From JAUYQR01 sp031377265 (GTDB taxonomy: Bacteria; Pseudomonadota; Alphaproteobacteria; Rhodobacterales; Rhodobacteraceae), in NCBI RefSeq assembly GCF_031377265.1, contig NZ_JANMET010000120.1:1-18050 (forward strand): a DNA stretch of 18,050 bases, read 5' to 3'. Under the pieces are notes generated by a model. That model was not told where the DNA came from, made no database searches, and saw nothing but the letters and a program-made list of their open reading frames with translations. Positions 7,541-16,591 of the stretch are shown here, piece after piece. Made by a program: the position numbers and the translations under genes. The number at the start of each line of letters is the position of its first letter. The stretch's first letter is position 1.

Positions 7541-8075
7541 GTGGTTGATGATCCTGCCGCCGGTGATTTTCCTTGGCCTTCTTGGGGGAATCTTCTTGCC
7601 GGGGCTGTGGCGCGACAATCCAGGAGTGTTGCCGTCCGTGTTCATCGACCGGCCAGCGCCGGTGGTGCCGGGGACGGGGCTGGACGGCGTGCCCTTGCTG
7701 ACGGACGCGGATCTACGGACGGGTGAGGTGACGGTGGTCAATTTCTGGGCCACCTGGTGCCCGCCTTGCCGGGCAGAGCATCCGGTGTTGAAGCAGATGG
7801 CGGCAGATGGGGTGCGGGTCGCGGGCATCAACATCATGGATGATGATGCCAAGGCGGCGGCCTATCTGGCTGAGGAGGGCAACCCGTTCTTTGCCCTTGC
7901 GACCGACCCCAAAGGGCGCAATCGGGTGGAGTGGGGGGTGACTGCCCCGCCGGAGACGTTCATCATTCGCGGCGACGGGACGGTGGCGTTCAAGTTCGTG
8001 GGGCCGCTGGTTGGGACCGATTACGAGACCCGGTTCGTGCCCGCGCTGGCTGCCGCGCTAAAGGCGGACGAGTAG
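7533..8075 (+). CDS. ccmG: Thiol:disulfide interchange protein CcmG/DsbE
   Basis: Membrane-anchored periplasmic thioredoxin that reduces apocytochrome c cysteines before haem attachment. The 180-aa product has an N-terminal anchor at about residues 5-24 and a thioredoxin fold with active site WCPPC (Cys76, Cys79). The CcmG-type GVTAPPETF carries the cis-proline at about 139. The ATG at 7533 follows an AGGGGAAG site and lies inside the 3' end of ccmD; an upstream in-frame ATG at 7509 has no such support. The operon seems to end here: no ccmE, ccmF or ccmH is seen downstream. Confidence 0.95.
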   Translation: MAKWLMILPPVIFLGLLGGIFLPGLWRDNPGVLPSVFIDRPAPVVPGTGLDGVPLLTDADLRTGEVTVVNFWATWCPPCRAEHPVLKQMAADGVRVAGINIMDDDAKAAAYLAEEGNPFFALATDPKGRNRVEWGVTAPPETFIIRGDGTVAFKFVGPLVGTDYETRFVPALAAALKADE

Positions 8076-8076
8076 C

Positions 8077-8092
8077 TGTCCACGCGTGGACA
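8077..8092. other. Perfect 16-bp palindrome after the ccmG stop
   Basis: TGTCCACGCGTGGACA begins two bases after the ccmG stop codon and is its own reverse complement. As RNA it could fold into a 6-bp stem with a CGCG loop, but no T-run follows on the plus strand, so it is not a standard intrinsic terminator. It could be a protein site or an RNA-stabilising 3' hairpin. Confidence 0.6.
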
Positions 8093-8156
8093 AGAATCAG
8101 CCCATTTAGAATCAATGGTTTAGCGGGGCAGATTTACGCCTTGTTAACGGTCTGGC

Positions 8157-8315
8157 TCAGGCCATTGCCAAAGCGAGGCCGATGGCTGTGAGCACCAAAA
8201 GCTCGCCCAAGGGCAGGCTTTGCAGCCAGCGTGGCATCATCGAGAAGACACTGCGCCGGTATGCGCCGATATCGCCCGGGACGGGCGCGGTGAGCGGGGG
8301 GAAACGGTTCGACAT
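8157..8315 (-). CDS. Hypothetical 52-aa single-helix membrane protein
   Basis: Open frame beginning MSNRFPPLTAPVPGD, with a proline-rich soluble N-terminus, a basic middle (MMPRWLQS) and a hydrophobic C-terminal helix at about residues 36-52. I do not recognise the family. Third-position G/C is high (most codons end in C or G), as in the neighbouring genes, which supports coding. The ribosome binding site is poor (AGGTG). The immediate leader is C-rich because the opposite strand carries four G-runs. The frame is open further upstream, but that extension has no protein-like pattern. It could be a small tail-anchored protein or a chance frame. Confidence 0.5.
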   Translation of the reverse strand: MSNRFPPLTAPVPGDIGAYRRSVFSMMPRWLQSLPLGELLVLTAIGLALAMA

Positions 8316-8341
8316 GGGGCACCTGGGGTGGTTGGGGTGGG
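8316..8341 (+). other. Potential G-quadruplex motif
   Basis: Four G-runs on the plus strand (GGGG 8316-8319, GGGG 8325-8328, GGGG 8334-8337, GGG 8339-8341) are separated by loops of 5, 5 and 1 nt, fitting the canonical G3+N1-7 pattern. It sits directly upstream of the 52-aa minus-strand frame, on the template strand for that gene. Formation in the cell is not shown. Confidence 0.55.
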
Positions 8342-8402
8342 ACCTTTCTGCCTGATGGAACTTAACAGGAACGAAACACCGGGTTGGTCGGAGGTCAAGA
8401 TT

Positions 8403-8421
8403 CGGAAACAATCTGTTTCCG
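8403..8421 (-). terminator. Possible hairpin terminator after the RidA-family gene
   Basis: CGGAAAC (8403-8409) and GTTTCCG (8415-8421) form a perfect 7-bp stem with a 5-nt loop, about 28 nt beyond the minus-strand RidA stop codon. The trailing sequence on that strand is AATCTTGACC, so the T-tract is weak. Confidence 0.35.
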
Positions 8422-8448
8422 CTTTGATGTGGCTTAGGCGTCACCGCT

Positions 8449-8841
8449 TCACGCCTCTGCAATCATGGCGATGGAGACCAGCAGGCCAGGAAGCTGCAGC
8501 GGCATCTTCGCGCCTTGGCGGGCGGGCGGATCGGTGGGAAACCAGCGCAGCCACTCCTCGTTGATCGCGGGGTTGATCGCGGCGAAGTCCGCCTCATTGG
8601 CGACGACGAGTGTCGCGCTGACCGCCTTGTCCAGGCTGGAGCCGGCGGCGTCGAGGATTGCGGAGATGTTCCGCAGGCACTGGGCAACCTGGGCCCCGGC
8701 CGTGCCCGCAACAATCTGGCCGGTCGCTGGGTCGGTCGGGGCGGTACCCGAAACGAAAACGAGCCCTGCGGCCTTGACCGCGTGGCTGTAGATCGAAGGC
8801 GGCGCGGGGGCGTCAGGAGTGAAGACGAGGTCTCGGGGCAT
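8449..8841 (-). CDS. RidA/YjgF/UK114-family protein
   Basis: 130-aa protein of the RidA superfamily, whose best-known members hydrolyse reactive enamine/imine intermediates such as 2-aminoacrylate. Family features are VFVSGTAPTDPATGQIV (about residues 28-44), CLRNISAILDAAGSSLDKAV and FPTDPPARQGA. The carboxylate-binding arginine (Arg105 in Escherichia coli RidA) is retained as Arg108. By my alignment, the position of the catalytic Glu120 is Ser123 (VSIAMIA instead of IEIEAIA). It may therefore belong to another Rid subfamily or act on a different ligand. The ATG at 8841 has an AAGGAA site about 9 nt upstream. No operon partner is evident. Confidence 0.88.
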   Translation of the reverse strand: MPRDLVFTPDAPAPPSIYSHAVKAAGLVFVSGTAPTDPATGQIVAGTAGAQVAQCLRNISAILDAAGSSLDKAVSATLVVANEADFAAINPAINEEWLRWFPTDPPARQGAKMPLQLPGLLVSIAMIAEA

Positions 8842-8913
8842 CGGGCATTCCTTCTGTTGGACGATGGTCCCGATCTAGGTCGAGCTTGGCATCGACCTGG
8901 AGTCAAGCCAGCG

Positions 8914-9303
8914 TCAGACGGTCGCCGGTTTCGCGGATGCGGTGTTGAGATAGCCGAGGACGAGCGCCACTAGGAACAGCGCTGGCACATCCCCGATCAT
9001 ATGCCCCATCTCATGCCCATCCATGACTGCTTGAACCGACATGACTCCGCCATGGGCAGCACTTGACCATACAACGAAGGAAACGATGCTTCTGTGCTCG
9101 GCTGGATTTCGCGCGGCCAAGATCATGAAAATGCCCAGCACGGCGTAGATCACGCAGATCATCTGCAGGTAGTACGCGCCTTGGCCTCCGTGCCAAACCC
9201 ATCCTGACGGCCAGAGCAGCCCGAGCGGATAGACCAAAAGAAAGATCGAGCCGAAAGCGACAAGCGCATATTTGAGAAGAATAAGCTTTGTGGAATGGGT
9301 CAT
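8914..9303 (-). CDS. Small four-helix membrane protein (DUF6632-like)
   Basis: 129-aa integral membrane protein with predicted helices at about residues 9-30, 45-64, 73-93 and 104-120 and a short polar tail. It resembles small uncharacterised proteins that I associate with DUF6632, but I cannot confirm that without a profile search. Several histidines (38, 70, 84, 97, 101) sit near the membrane ends, and DGHEMGHMIGD before the last helix contains an HExxH pattern. The ATG at 9303 has an AAAGGAAG site 9 nt upstream; the longer frame from 9339 adds only a basic stretch and was rejected. No function is assigned. It lies downstream of the acnA terminator, so it should have its own promoter. Confidence 0.75.
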   Translation of the reverse strand: MTHSTKLILLKYALVAFGSIFLLVYPLGLLWPSGWVWHGGQGAYYLQMICVIYAVLGIFMILAARNPAEHRSIVSFVVWSSAAHGGVMSVQAVMDGHEMGHMIGDVPALFLVALVLGYLNTASAKPATV

Positions 9304-9408
9304 GGGATGTCTTCCTTTGGGGCCAATCCTGATCTGCACCGATCGCGTGCAATACGCGTGTGATCAGCCAATCCTAGGCGAACGCGCGAAAGCCTTGGTT
9401 TATTCGCA

Positions 9409-9430
9409 GTGATCGCAAAGTGATCGCAAA
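9409..9430 (-). repeat. Tandem 11-bp repeat upstream of the four-helix membrane protein
   Basis: GTGATCGCAAA is repeated back to back at 9409-9419 and 9420-9430, and a partial third copy (TCGCA) precedes it at 9404-9408. The 11-bp period is about one helical turn. It lies about 106 bp upstream of the minus-strand gene start at 9303, so it may be a regulator binding site. Confidence 0.55.
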
Positions 9431-9503
9431 ATTCGCCGAACGGCGGGTGAATGGGGTGGGTTGCCAGGTTCTGCGGATCGAAAATCTGGCGATTGAAAAT
9501 GAG

Positions 9504-9529
9504 AAGGGCCCGGACGAAGCCGGGCCCTT
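9504..9529 (-). terminator. Rho-independent terminator of acnA
   Basis: AAGGGCCCGG (9504-9513) and CCGGGCCCTT (9520-9529) form a perfect 10-bp GC-rich stem with a 6-nt loop, CTTCGT on the minus strand. It begins 21 nt beyond the acnA stop. The minus-strand tail reads CTCATTTTCAATC, moderately T-rich. Position, stem and tail fit an intrinsic terminator. Confidence 0.8.
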
Positions 9530-9550
9530 GGTGCAGGGGGGCTGGCCTGC

Positions 9551-12253
<2,703 letters not shown>

Positions 12254-12288
12254 TGGCGTGCTCCAGTGTTGGGAGGGCTGTTAGCGGC

Positions 12289-12308
12289 ATTGTATGCAAT
12301 TGTATGCC
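12289..12308 (-). promoter_or_regulatory. acnA: Doubled TACAAT element in the acnA promoter region
   Basis: The 9-mer ATTGTATGC occurs twice in tandem with a 10-bp period (12289-12297 and 12299-12307). Read on the acnA strand each copy gives GCATACAAT, containing TACAAT, a good -10 hexamer, at 12289-12294 and 12299-12304. No convincing -35 hexamer lies 16-18 bp upstream of either. This suggests either activator-dependent start sites or a two-copy operator overlapping the -10. The regulator is unknown. Confidence 0.45.
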
Positions 12309-12395
12309 GAATATCCAGCCCCTTCGGCGGACATGTTGCCACAGATTTATCTCAGTTTCGGCATTGGATGTGACAGTACCCTCGCAAAACCTTGA

Positions 12396-12425
12396 TTGGC
12401 AGGTGAAGGGTGGGCTGCCTATAAC
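12396..12425 (+). promoter_or_regulatory. Sigma70-type promoter of the DUF1223 gene
   Basis: TTGGCA (12396-12401) and TATAAC (12420-12425) are separated by 18 bp and each matches the consensus at five of six positions. Transcription would begin near 12432, giving a leader of about 27 nt before the ATG at 12459. This also argues against translation starting at the upstream ATG at 12396. Confidence 0.65.
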
Positions 12426-12458
12426 CGTGAAGGGGATATTGGGATCGGGAACCACGTC

Positions 12459-13154
12459 ATGCGTCATCTTGCCAGCGCCGCTTGCGGCTTATGGATCGCT
12501 TGCGGGGCGCCGGTTATGGCGGAATCCGTGGTGGTGGTAGAGCTATACACCTCGCAGGGGTGTTCTTCCTGTCCGCCGGCGGACGAGTTTGCCGCGATGC
12601 TGGCGTCGGATCCGCGCATTCTGCCGTTGGCGCTGCACGTGGATTACTGGGATTACATCGGCTGGACCGACCACTTTGCGCAGGCGAAATTCACCGACCG
12701 ACAGCGCGCCTATGCCCGTGCGGCGGGCAGCAAGACGATTTACACGCCGCAATTCATCATCGGCGGGATGGACCGGATCGAGGGCTATTCGCCGAACGAA
12801 ACCCAGGCGCAACTGAGGCGCCATCTGGCAGCCAAGGCGAAGGTAGAGCTGACGGTGAAACGGGCGGGCGACCAGCTGGTGATCAGCGCGGAGGCGGACC
12901 CACCGTTGAGCGAGCCGGTGCGCATTCAGATCGTGCGCTACAAGCCGGAGGAGACGGTCAACATCGGTCGGGGCGAAAACGCTGGAAAGACAATCACTTA
13001 CCATAACATTGTCACCTCTTGGGAGGTGGTGGGAGAATGGTCGGGGCAAGAGCCGCTGTCGATGACCGCGCCGGTGCAGGGCGGGCTGCCGGCGGTGGTG
13101 ATCTTGCAGGACGGCGGTCCGGCACAGATTGTGGCGGCCGAACAGGTCGACTGA
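12459..13154 (+). CDS. Secreted DUF1223 thioredoxin-like protein
   Basis: 231-aa exported protein of the DUF1223/COG5429 family. The signal peptide MRHLASAACGLWIACGAPVM has a likely cleavage after Ala21 (VMA|ES). The mature protein opens with a beta strand (VVVVELYTSQGC) leading to a CxxC site, Cys35-Ser-Ser-Cys38-Pro, as in thioredoxin folds. Later family blocks are HVDYWDYIGWTDHFA and YTPQFIIGG, the latter in the cis-proline region. A periplasmic redox role is likely from the fold, but the substrate is unknown. The start is supported by the promoter at 12396-12425 and the signal peptide. The gene is divergent from acnA, and its stop directly abuts the convergent acyltransferase gene with no spacer. 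Confidence 0.9.
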   Translation: MRHLASAACGLWIACGAPVMAESVVVVELYTSQGCSSCPPADEFAAMLASDPRILPLALHVDYWDYIGWTDHFAQAKFTDRQRAYARAAGSKTIYTPQFIIGGMDRIEGYSPNETQAQLRRHLAAKAKVELTVKRAGDQLVISAEADPPLSEPVRIQIVRYKPEETVNIGRGENAGKTITYHNIVTSWEVVGEWSGQEPLSMTAPVQGGLPAVVILQDGGPAQIVAAEQVD

Positions 13155-14042
13155 TCAGACCTTACGACTGCGCTGTTTCCAGCGCCGGTGAATCCAGAAC
13201 CACTGGTCAAGGTGCTGGCGCACCAGCGCTTCGAGGCTGTCGTTCAGCGCCTGCGTCATCGCTTCGGGCGTGCCTTTGGCGATGGGTGCCTCGACGATGA
13301 TGTCAAAACTCATCCCATCGGCGCGGCGTACAGCGTAAGTCGGGATCAGCAGGGCATCGTATTTCAGGGCAAGTTGGGCAGCGGACAGGGCGGTCAGCGC
13401 GTCCTGGCCAAAGAAGGTCAGGTCTTCGCCTTGGATCATGCGTTGATCGACCAGCATGCCAAGCATCCCGCCAGACCGTAAATGACGCACCATATCGGCC
13501 AGCCCGGCACGCCCGCGCGGAAACAGCGGCGTGCCGATCCCGGAGATGGCCTGGACATAATGGGCGTTGAAATACGGGTTGGCCATCGGCATGTACAGCG
13601 CGCCAACCGGATAGCCGCGCGCAAGCAGGGCGGCGCGCGACGCATCATAATTGCCGAAATGCCCGGTGACCAGCACAACCGGACGCCTGTCGCGATGCGC
13701 CTGATCAAGAGCCGCGACCCCGGCGCCGCTGACCGGATGGCGCAGCGCCTCGGCCACGAACTCGGCCCCGGAATAGATTTCGATCACGGTGCGACCGACG
13801 TTATCGGGCACTGAGCGGACGATCCGGCGCACCTCGGATTCGGGCAATCCCGGCAGCACAAGCGCAAGGTTTTCACGGATACGGTCATCATACCCCGCCA
13901 GAGGTGAAATCACGCGCGCCATGACCCAGCCGCACAGCGGCACACGCCAGCGGTAAGGCAGGCGCAGCAGAAGCCAGATCAGGCACCGCAGCGCACGGTC
14001 CTGCAGCCAGTGGCGCAAGGAAAAAGGGGTCTGGTCTGGCAT
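13155..14042 (-). CDS. LpxL/HtrB-family lipid A acyltransferase
   Basis: 295-aa inner-membrane acyltransferase of the LpxL/HtrB family, which adds a secondary acyl chain to the lipid A precursor. The catalytic HX4D motif is GHFGNYD, with His128 and Asp133. FPRGRAGLADMVRHLRSGG and GMLVDQRMIQGED follow as the later family blocks, and the C-terminal WFWIHRRWKQR is typical. A hydrophobic N-terminal segment (residues about 20-45) fits membrane attachment. Acyl-chain specificity cannot be read. The start at 14042 lies 6 nt after the upstream EamA gene stop without a good ribosome binding site, so translational coupling is likely. The stop abuts the DUF1223 stop from the opposite side. Confidence 0.9.
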   Translation of the reverse strand: MPDQTPFSLRHWLQDRALRCLIWLLLRLPYRWRVPLCGWVMARVISPLAGYDDRIRENLALVLPGLPESEVRRIVRSVPDNVGRTVIEIYSGAEFVAEALRHPVSGAGVAALDQAHRDRRPVVLVTGHFGNYDASRAALLARGYPVGALYMPMANPYFNAHYVQAISGIGTPLFPRGRAGLADMVRHLRSGGMLGMLVDQRMIQGEDLTFFGQDALTALSAAQLALKYDALLIPTYAVRRADGMSFDIIVEAPIAKGTPEAMTQALNDSLEALVRQHLDQWFWIHRRWKQRSRKV

Positions 14043-14048
14043 ATTGGA

Positions 14049-14924
14049 TCAGGCTTTGCGGGCAGCGCGGGTTTCGCGGTGCCAGACATAAAGGCCCGCA
14101 GTCACGATCACAAGTGCGCCGACAACCGTCCAGCGGTCTGGCCACTGATCATAAAGGACAATCCCCCAGCCAGTTGCAAAGACAATCCCAAGATAGGCGA
14201 AGGGGGCCACCACCGATGCCTCGGCGATGGAAAAGCTGCGGATGATGCACAGCTGCGCCCCGGTGCCAAGCGCGCCGACAAGGCAAAAGATCGCAAGATC
14301 CGGAAGGGCGACCGGTACCCAGACGAAGGGCAGGGCGACGGCACCGGCAATCGTGCCGAAGATGGAGGCGTAGAGCATTGATGTCCAGGCACTTTCCTGC
14401 GCGCCGATGTGGCGGGTGATCAGAGCGTTGCCGGTGTAGCAGATGGCCGCCCCAAGCGGCAGCAGCGCCCAAAGCGATAACACCCCGGCACCCGGTCGGA
14501 TAATGATCAGCGCGCCGACAAGGGCGACAAACACACCGGCCAAACGCCTGACCCCAAGCTTCTCGCCCAGAAAAAGGGCGGCTCCCAGGGTGATGAGAAC
14601 TGGATTGATGTCGGTCAATGCGGTGGCCTCGGCCAAGCCCATATGCGCGAGGCTTAGAAAGAACAGGCCGGTCGCGCCGAACTGAAAGGCAGACCGGGCC
14701 AAGTGGAAGCCGGGAAAACGGGATCGCAACATCGGGCCGGTGCGGCCGCGCAGGATCAACAGCACGATCAGCAATTGGCCGGCAAAGCGCACCCAGATCA
14801 CCTGCGGTGCCGGGTAGCGCTGGATCAATCCCTTGGCCGTGGCATCCATTGCGGTGAACAGCAGGATCGCAAGGATCATCAGCGCAATTCCGCGCGATAC
14901 GGGTGATGGGAAAATGGCGTGCAT
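14049..14924 (-). CDS. EamA-family (DMT) transporter
   Basis: 291-aa inner-membrane protein with ten predicted helices in two EamA repeats (about residues 10-137 and 148-280). Recognisable pieces are ILLFTAMDATAKGLIQRYP near the N-terminus, ALTDINPVLITLGAALFLGE at the end of the first repeat, and AEASVVAPFAYLGIVFATGW in the second. Members of the drug/metabolite transporter superfamily export metabolites or take up nucleotides or amino acids; no substrate can be named. It lies 6 nt upstream of the acyltransferase gene and is probably cotranscribed with it. The ATG at 14924 is the first that gives the typical short cytoplasmic N-terminus. Confidence 0.92.
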   Translation of the reverse strand: MHAIFPSPVSRGIALMILAILLFTAMDATAKGLIQRYPAPQVIWVRFAGQLLIVLLILRGRTGPMLRSRFPGFHLARSAFQFGATGLFFLSLAHMGLAEATALTDINPVLITLGAALFLGEKLGVRRLAGVFVALVGALIIIRPGAGVLSLWALLPLGAAICYTGNALITRHIGAQESAWTSMLYASIFGTIAGAVALPFVWVPVALPDLAIFCLVGALGTGAQLCIIRSFSIAEASVVAPFAYLGIVFATGWGIVLYDQWPDRWTVVGALVIVTAGLYVWHRETRAARKA

Positions 14925-15224
14925 GGCGCGCGACCGTAGGGGGCAGGTGGTGCGGCGGCAAGGGGGGAGTTCGTGACCTGCGGGGGCGAAGTGGGATGTA
15001 TCAGACGGTTGGGGGGACGCGATGAACGATGTGAACCGTGGAGGGTGGTTGCGGCTATGGTGATGTTTGCGGCGTCATTCAGCGCTGTGTCCACGCCAGT
15101 GTGAGATGCCGGGGAACTGTGCTGCGATTGGTACATGCGGATGATTGCGCACCGTCGCGGTGTGAGGTTCCTGCCAGCAAGTGGCCAAAGGCTGACGGAA
15201 GCGTCCTTCGATGGCATGACCCCG
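14925..15224. other. 300-bp gap with no supported gene
   Basis: I see no gene with family-like sequence or codon use on either strand between the EamA gene start and the FliG-like gene stop. Several G-runs occur on the plus strand (e.g. 14938-14942, 14961-14966, 15011-15016), but their spacing is too long for a canonical quadruplex. It should hold the promoter of the EamA-acyltransferase pair, which I could not pinpoint. Confidence 0.5.
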
Positions 15225-16304
15225 TCAGGTCTCCTCGTGTTGGATCAAGGTGATCTCACCACTGTCGACCAGGGTTCGGATCGCGCTGATGATGGCGGTC
15301 ATCGCCACTTCGGCGTCGCGTTCCTTGACCTTGCCGCGCGTGGCCATTTCCTCGCGCAGGCCCTGGCTGAGGCGCTGCGAGATGTTGGCCAGCAGGAATT
15401 CGGCGGCGGCCTCAAGCTCGGGGTCAGATTGGGCGGCGGTGAAGGCGGTCACCAGAACCGACTGTTCGACGATCCGGGTGATCTTTGGCGCATCGCGGGC
15501 GGCAAGGCGTGATGGGATGTGGACAAAGGTAAAGATCGCCCGGCGGACCTGTTCGGCAAAGCCGGCATCCTCGGCCTCCAACCCTTTCAGCACATCGTCG
15601 CGGGTCAGCGCGGGCGAGACGTTGAGGATGGCGCCGACACGTTCCACCGGGCCGGTGTCAAAAGCGCGGACCGGCTGATTGTCGAGATCGGCCAGCAAGG
15701 CCATGCCGATGCGCCGGACGGTTTCGGGATCGACATTGCCGGTCATCGACACCGCATAGGCGACGCGGCGGGCCTTTTCGCCGGGCAGCTTGCCCAAAAG
15801 ATCGGCCGCCTTGGCCACCGGCAACTTGGACAGCATCACGGCCGCAACCTCGATCGATTCGTCGGTGATGGCGGGAAGCAGGCGATCCACCGGCAGCGCG
15901 ATCAGGCGATCCCACGGGTCGATCTTGGAGGAAGCCCCCGCCATGCGGCGCAGGCGCGAGGCAGCGGATTGCGAGATATGGCCATCCATCATCGACAGCG
16001 CGCCCTCGATGCCGCCGGGAAAAGCCAGACCGACGGATTCCAGTTCCTGCAGGAATTCCGCGACGACGGTATCAAGGGTGGTGCGGTCCACCAGCCGCAT
16101 ATTGCCCATCTGTTCGGCCAGGGCCGATTGCATGTGGTCGGGCAGGGCGGTGATCGGGATGTTGGTGCCTTCGGTCAAAAGGAAGCGCACGATGACGGCG
16201 GCCTTTTGCCTACGGGTCAGCATCCGTGGCGCTGCGGGGTCGGCCAGCTTGACCGCCCGCCGCTCCGGGGTGATCCGTGCCAGTGTCATCCCGTTCTGCG
16301 CCAT
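15225..16304 (-). CDS. Divergent FliG-like flagellar motor switch protein
   Basis: 359-aa soluble protein with FliG architecture. The C-terminal domain is the clearest part: FLLANISQRLSQGLREEMATRG (opening at about residue 297) followed by an AIISAIRTLVDSGEI helix, matching the FliG C-domain pattern FLxNxSQRxxxxLRxxxxxRG...RxLxxxGE. A middle-domain repeat is seen in DESIEVAAVMLSKLPVAKAA. FliG forms the rotor part of the flagellar C-ring that meets the stator. Here the middle-domain EHPQ motif is replaced (ESIE), and the torque-helix region reads RDAPKITRIVEQ where the usual pattern is DDRxIQxLLxEV. No flagellar gene lies nearby. It could be the functional but divergent FliG of this genome, or a paralogue with another task. 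The ATG at 16304 follows a GGGGAT site; Met6 is an alternative start. Confidence 0.78.
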   Translation of the reverse strand: MAQNGMTLARITPERRAVKLADPAAPRMLTRRQKAAVIVRFLLTEGTNIPITALPDHMQSALAEQMGNMRLVDRTTLDTVVAEFLQELESVGLAFPGGIEGALSMMDGHISQSAASRLRRMAGASSKIDPWDRLIALPVDRLLPAITDESIEVAAVMLSKLPVAKAADLLGKLPGEKARRVAYAVSMTGNVDPETVRRIGMALLADLDNQPVRAFDTGPVERVGAILNVSPALTRDDVLKGLEAEDAGFAEQVRRAIFTFVHIPSRLAARDAPKITRIVEQSVLVTAFTAAQSDPELEAAAEFLLANISQRLSQGLREEMATRGKVKERDAEVAMTAIISAIRTLVDSGEITLIQHEET

Positions 16305-16387
16305 GCCAATCCCCGATTCCCGTATGCGAGGTCAGGGTGGCAGGCGCAGGTTAACGGGTGCTTAGCCCCAATGAGCAGCCGACGGAT

Positions 16388-16561
16388 TTAACTGGTCGGA
16401 TTGGCGACGCAGGTGCCCTTGGTTTCATCCCAGGTGGTGCCGGCCATGCACGACGATGCCGTTACTTCTTTGGCCTTTCCACTGTGGCAGCCGCCCTCGG
16501 CAAGGGCCAGTGTCGGGGACAGGGCGAGGGCAATCACGGCAAAGGTCGCTTTGATGTTCAT
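16388..16561 (-). CDS. 57-aa secreted cysteine peptide
   Basis: Small gene with ATG at 16559-16561 and TAA at 16388-16390. A strong AGGAGG ribosome binding site lies about 10 nt upstream. The product begins with a clear signal peptide, MNIKATFAVIALALSPTLA, with cleavage likely after LALA at residue 21. The mature peptide is about 36 aa with three cysteines, Cys25, Cys38 and Cys51. The segment CMAGTTWDETKGTCV is a Cys-x2-Gly-x2-Trp-Asp-Glu-x4-Cys loop, similar in outline to peritrophin/CBM14-type loops. The same loop with identical spacing occurs in the TPR protein encoded 30 nt upstream, so the pair is probably an operon. The function is unknown; an odd cysteine count suggests dimerisation or a partner. 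Confidence 0.8.
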   Translation of the reverse strand: MNIKATFAVIALALSPTLALAEGGCHSGKAKEVTASSCMAGTTWDETKGTCVANPTS

Positions 16562-16591
16562 GGGTCGTCCTCCTGGGATTTCGGGTTTCGA

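Noticed and set aside
15022..15105. Short plus-strand frames (starting at 15022 and 15057) as a remnant secreted protein gene
   Set aside because: They are only 13-15 codons long, in different phases, with no clear ribosome binding site or conserved pattern.
14879..15217. 112-codon minus-strand frame upstream of the EamA gene
   Set aside because: Overlaps the EamA gene in another phase, Ser/Pro/Thr-rich with no hydrophobic or domain pattern.
15192..15228. Inverted repeat CTGACGG...CCGTCAG around the FliG-like stop codon as a terminator
   Set aside because: The arms are separated by 23 nt, overlap the stop codon and have no T-tract after them on the minus strand.
15519..16391. Plus-strand open frame (290 codons) opposite the FliG-like gene
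   Set aside because: Shadow of the minus-strand gene. The minus-strand protein shows the FliG C-domain pattern, while this frame shows none.
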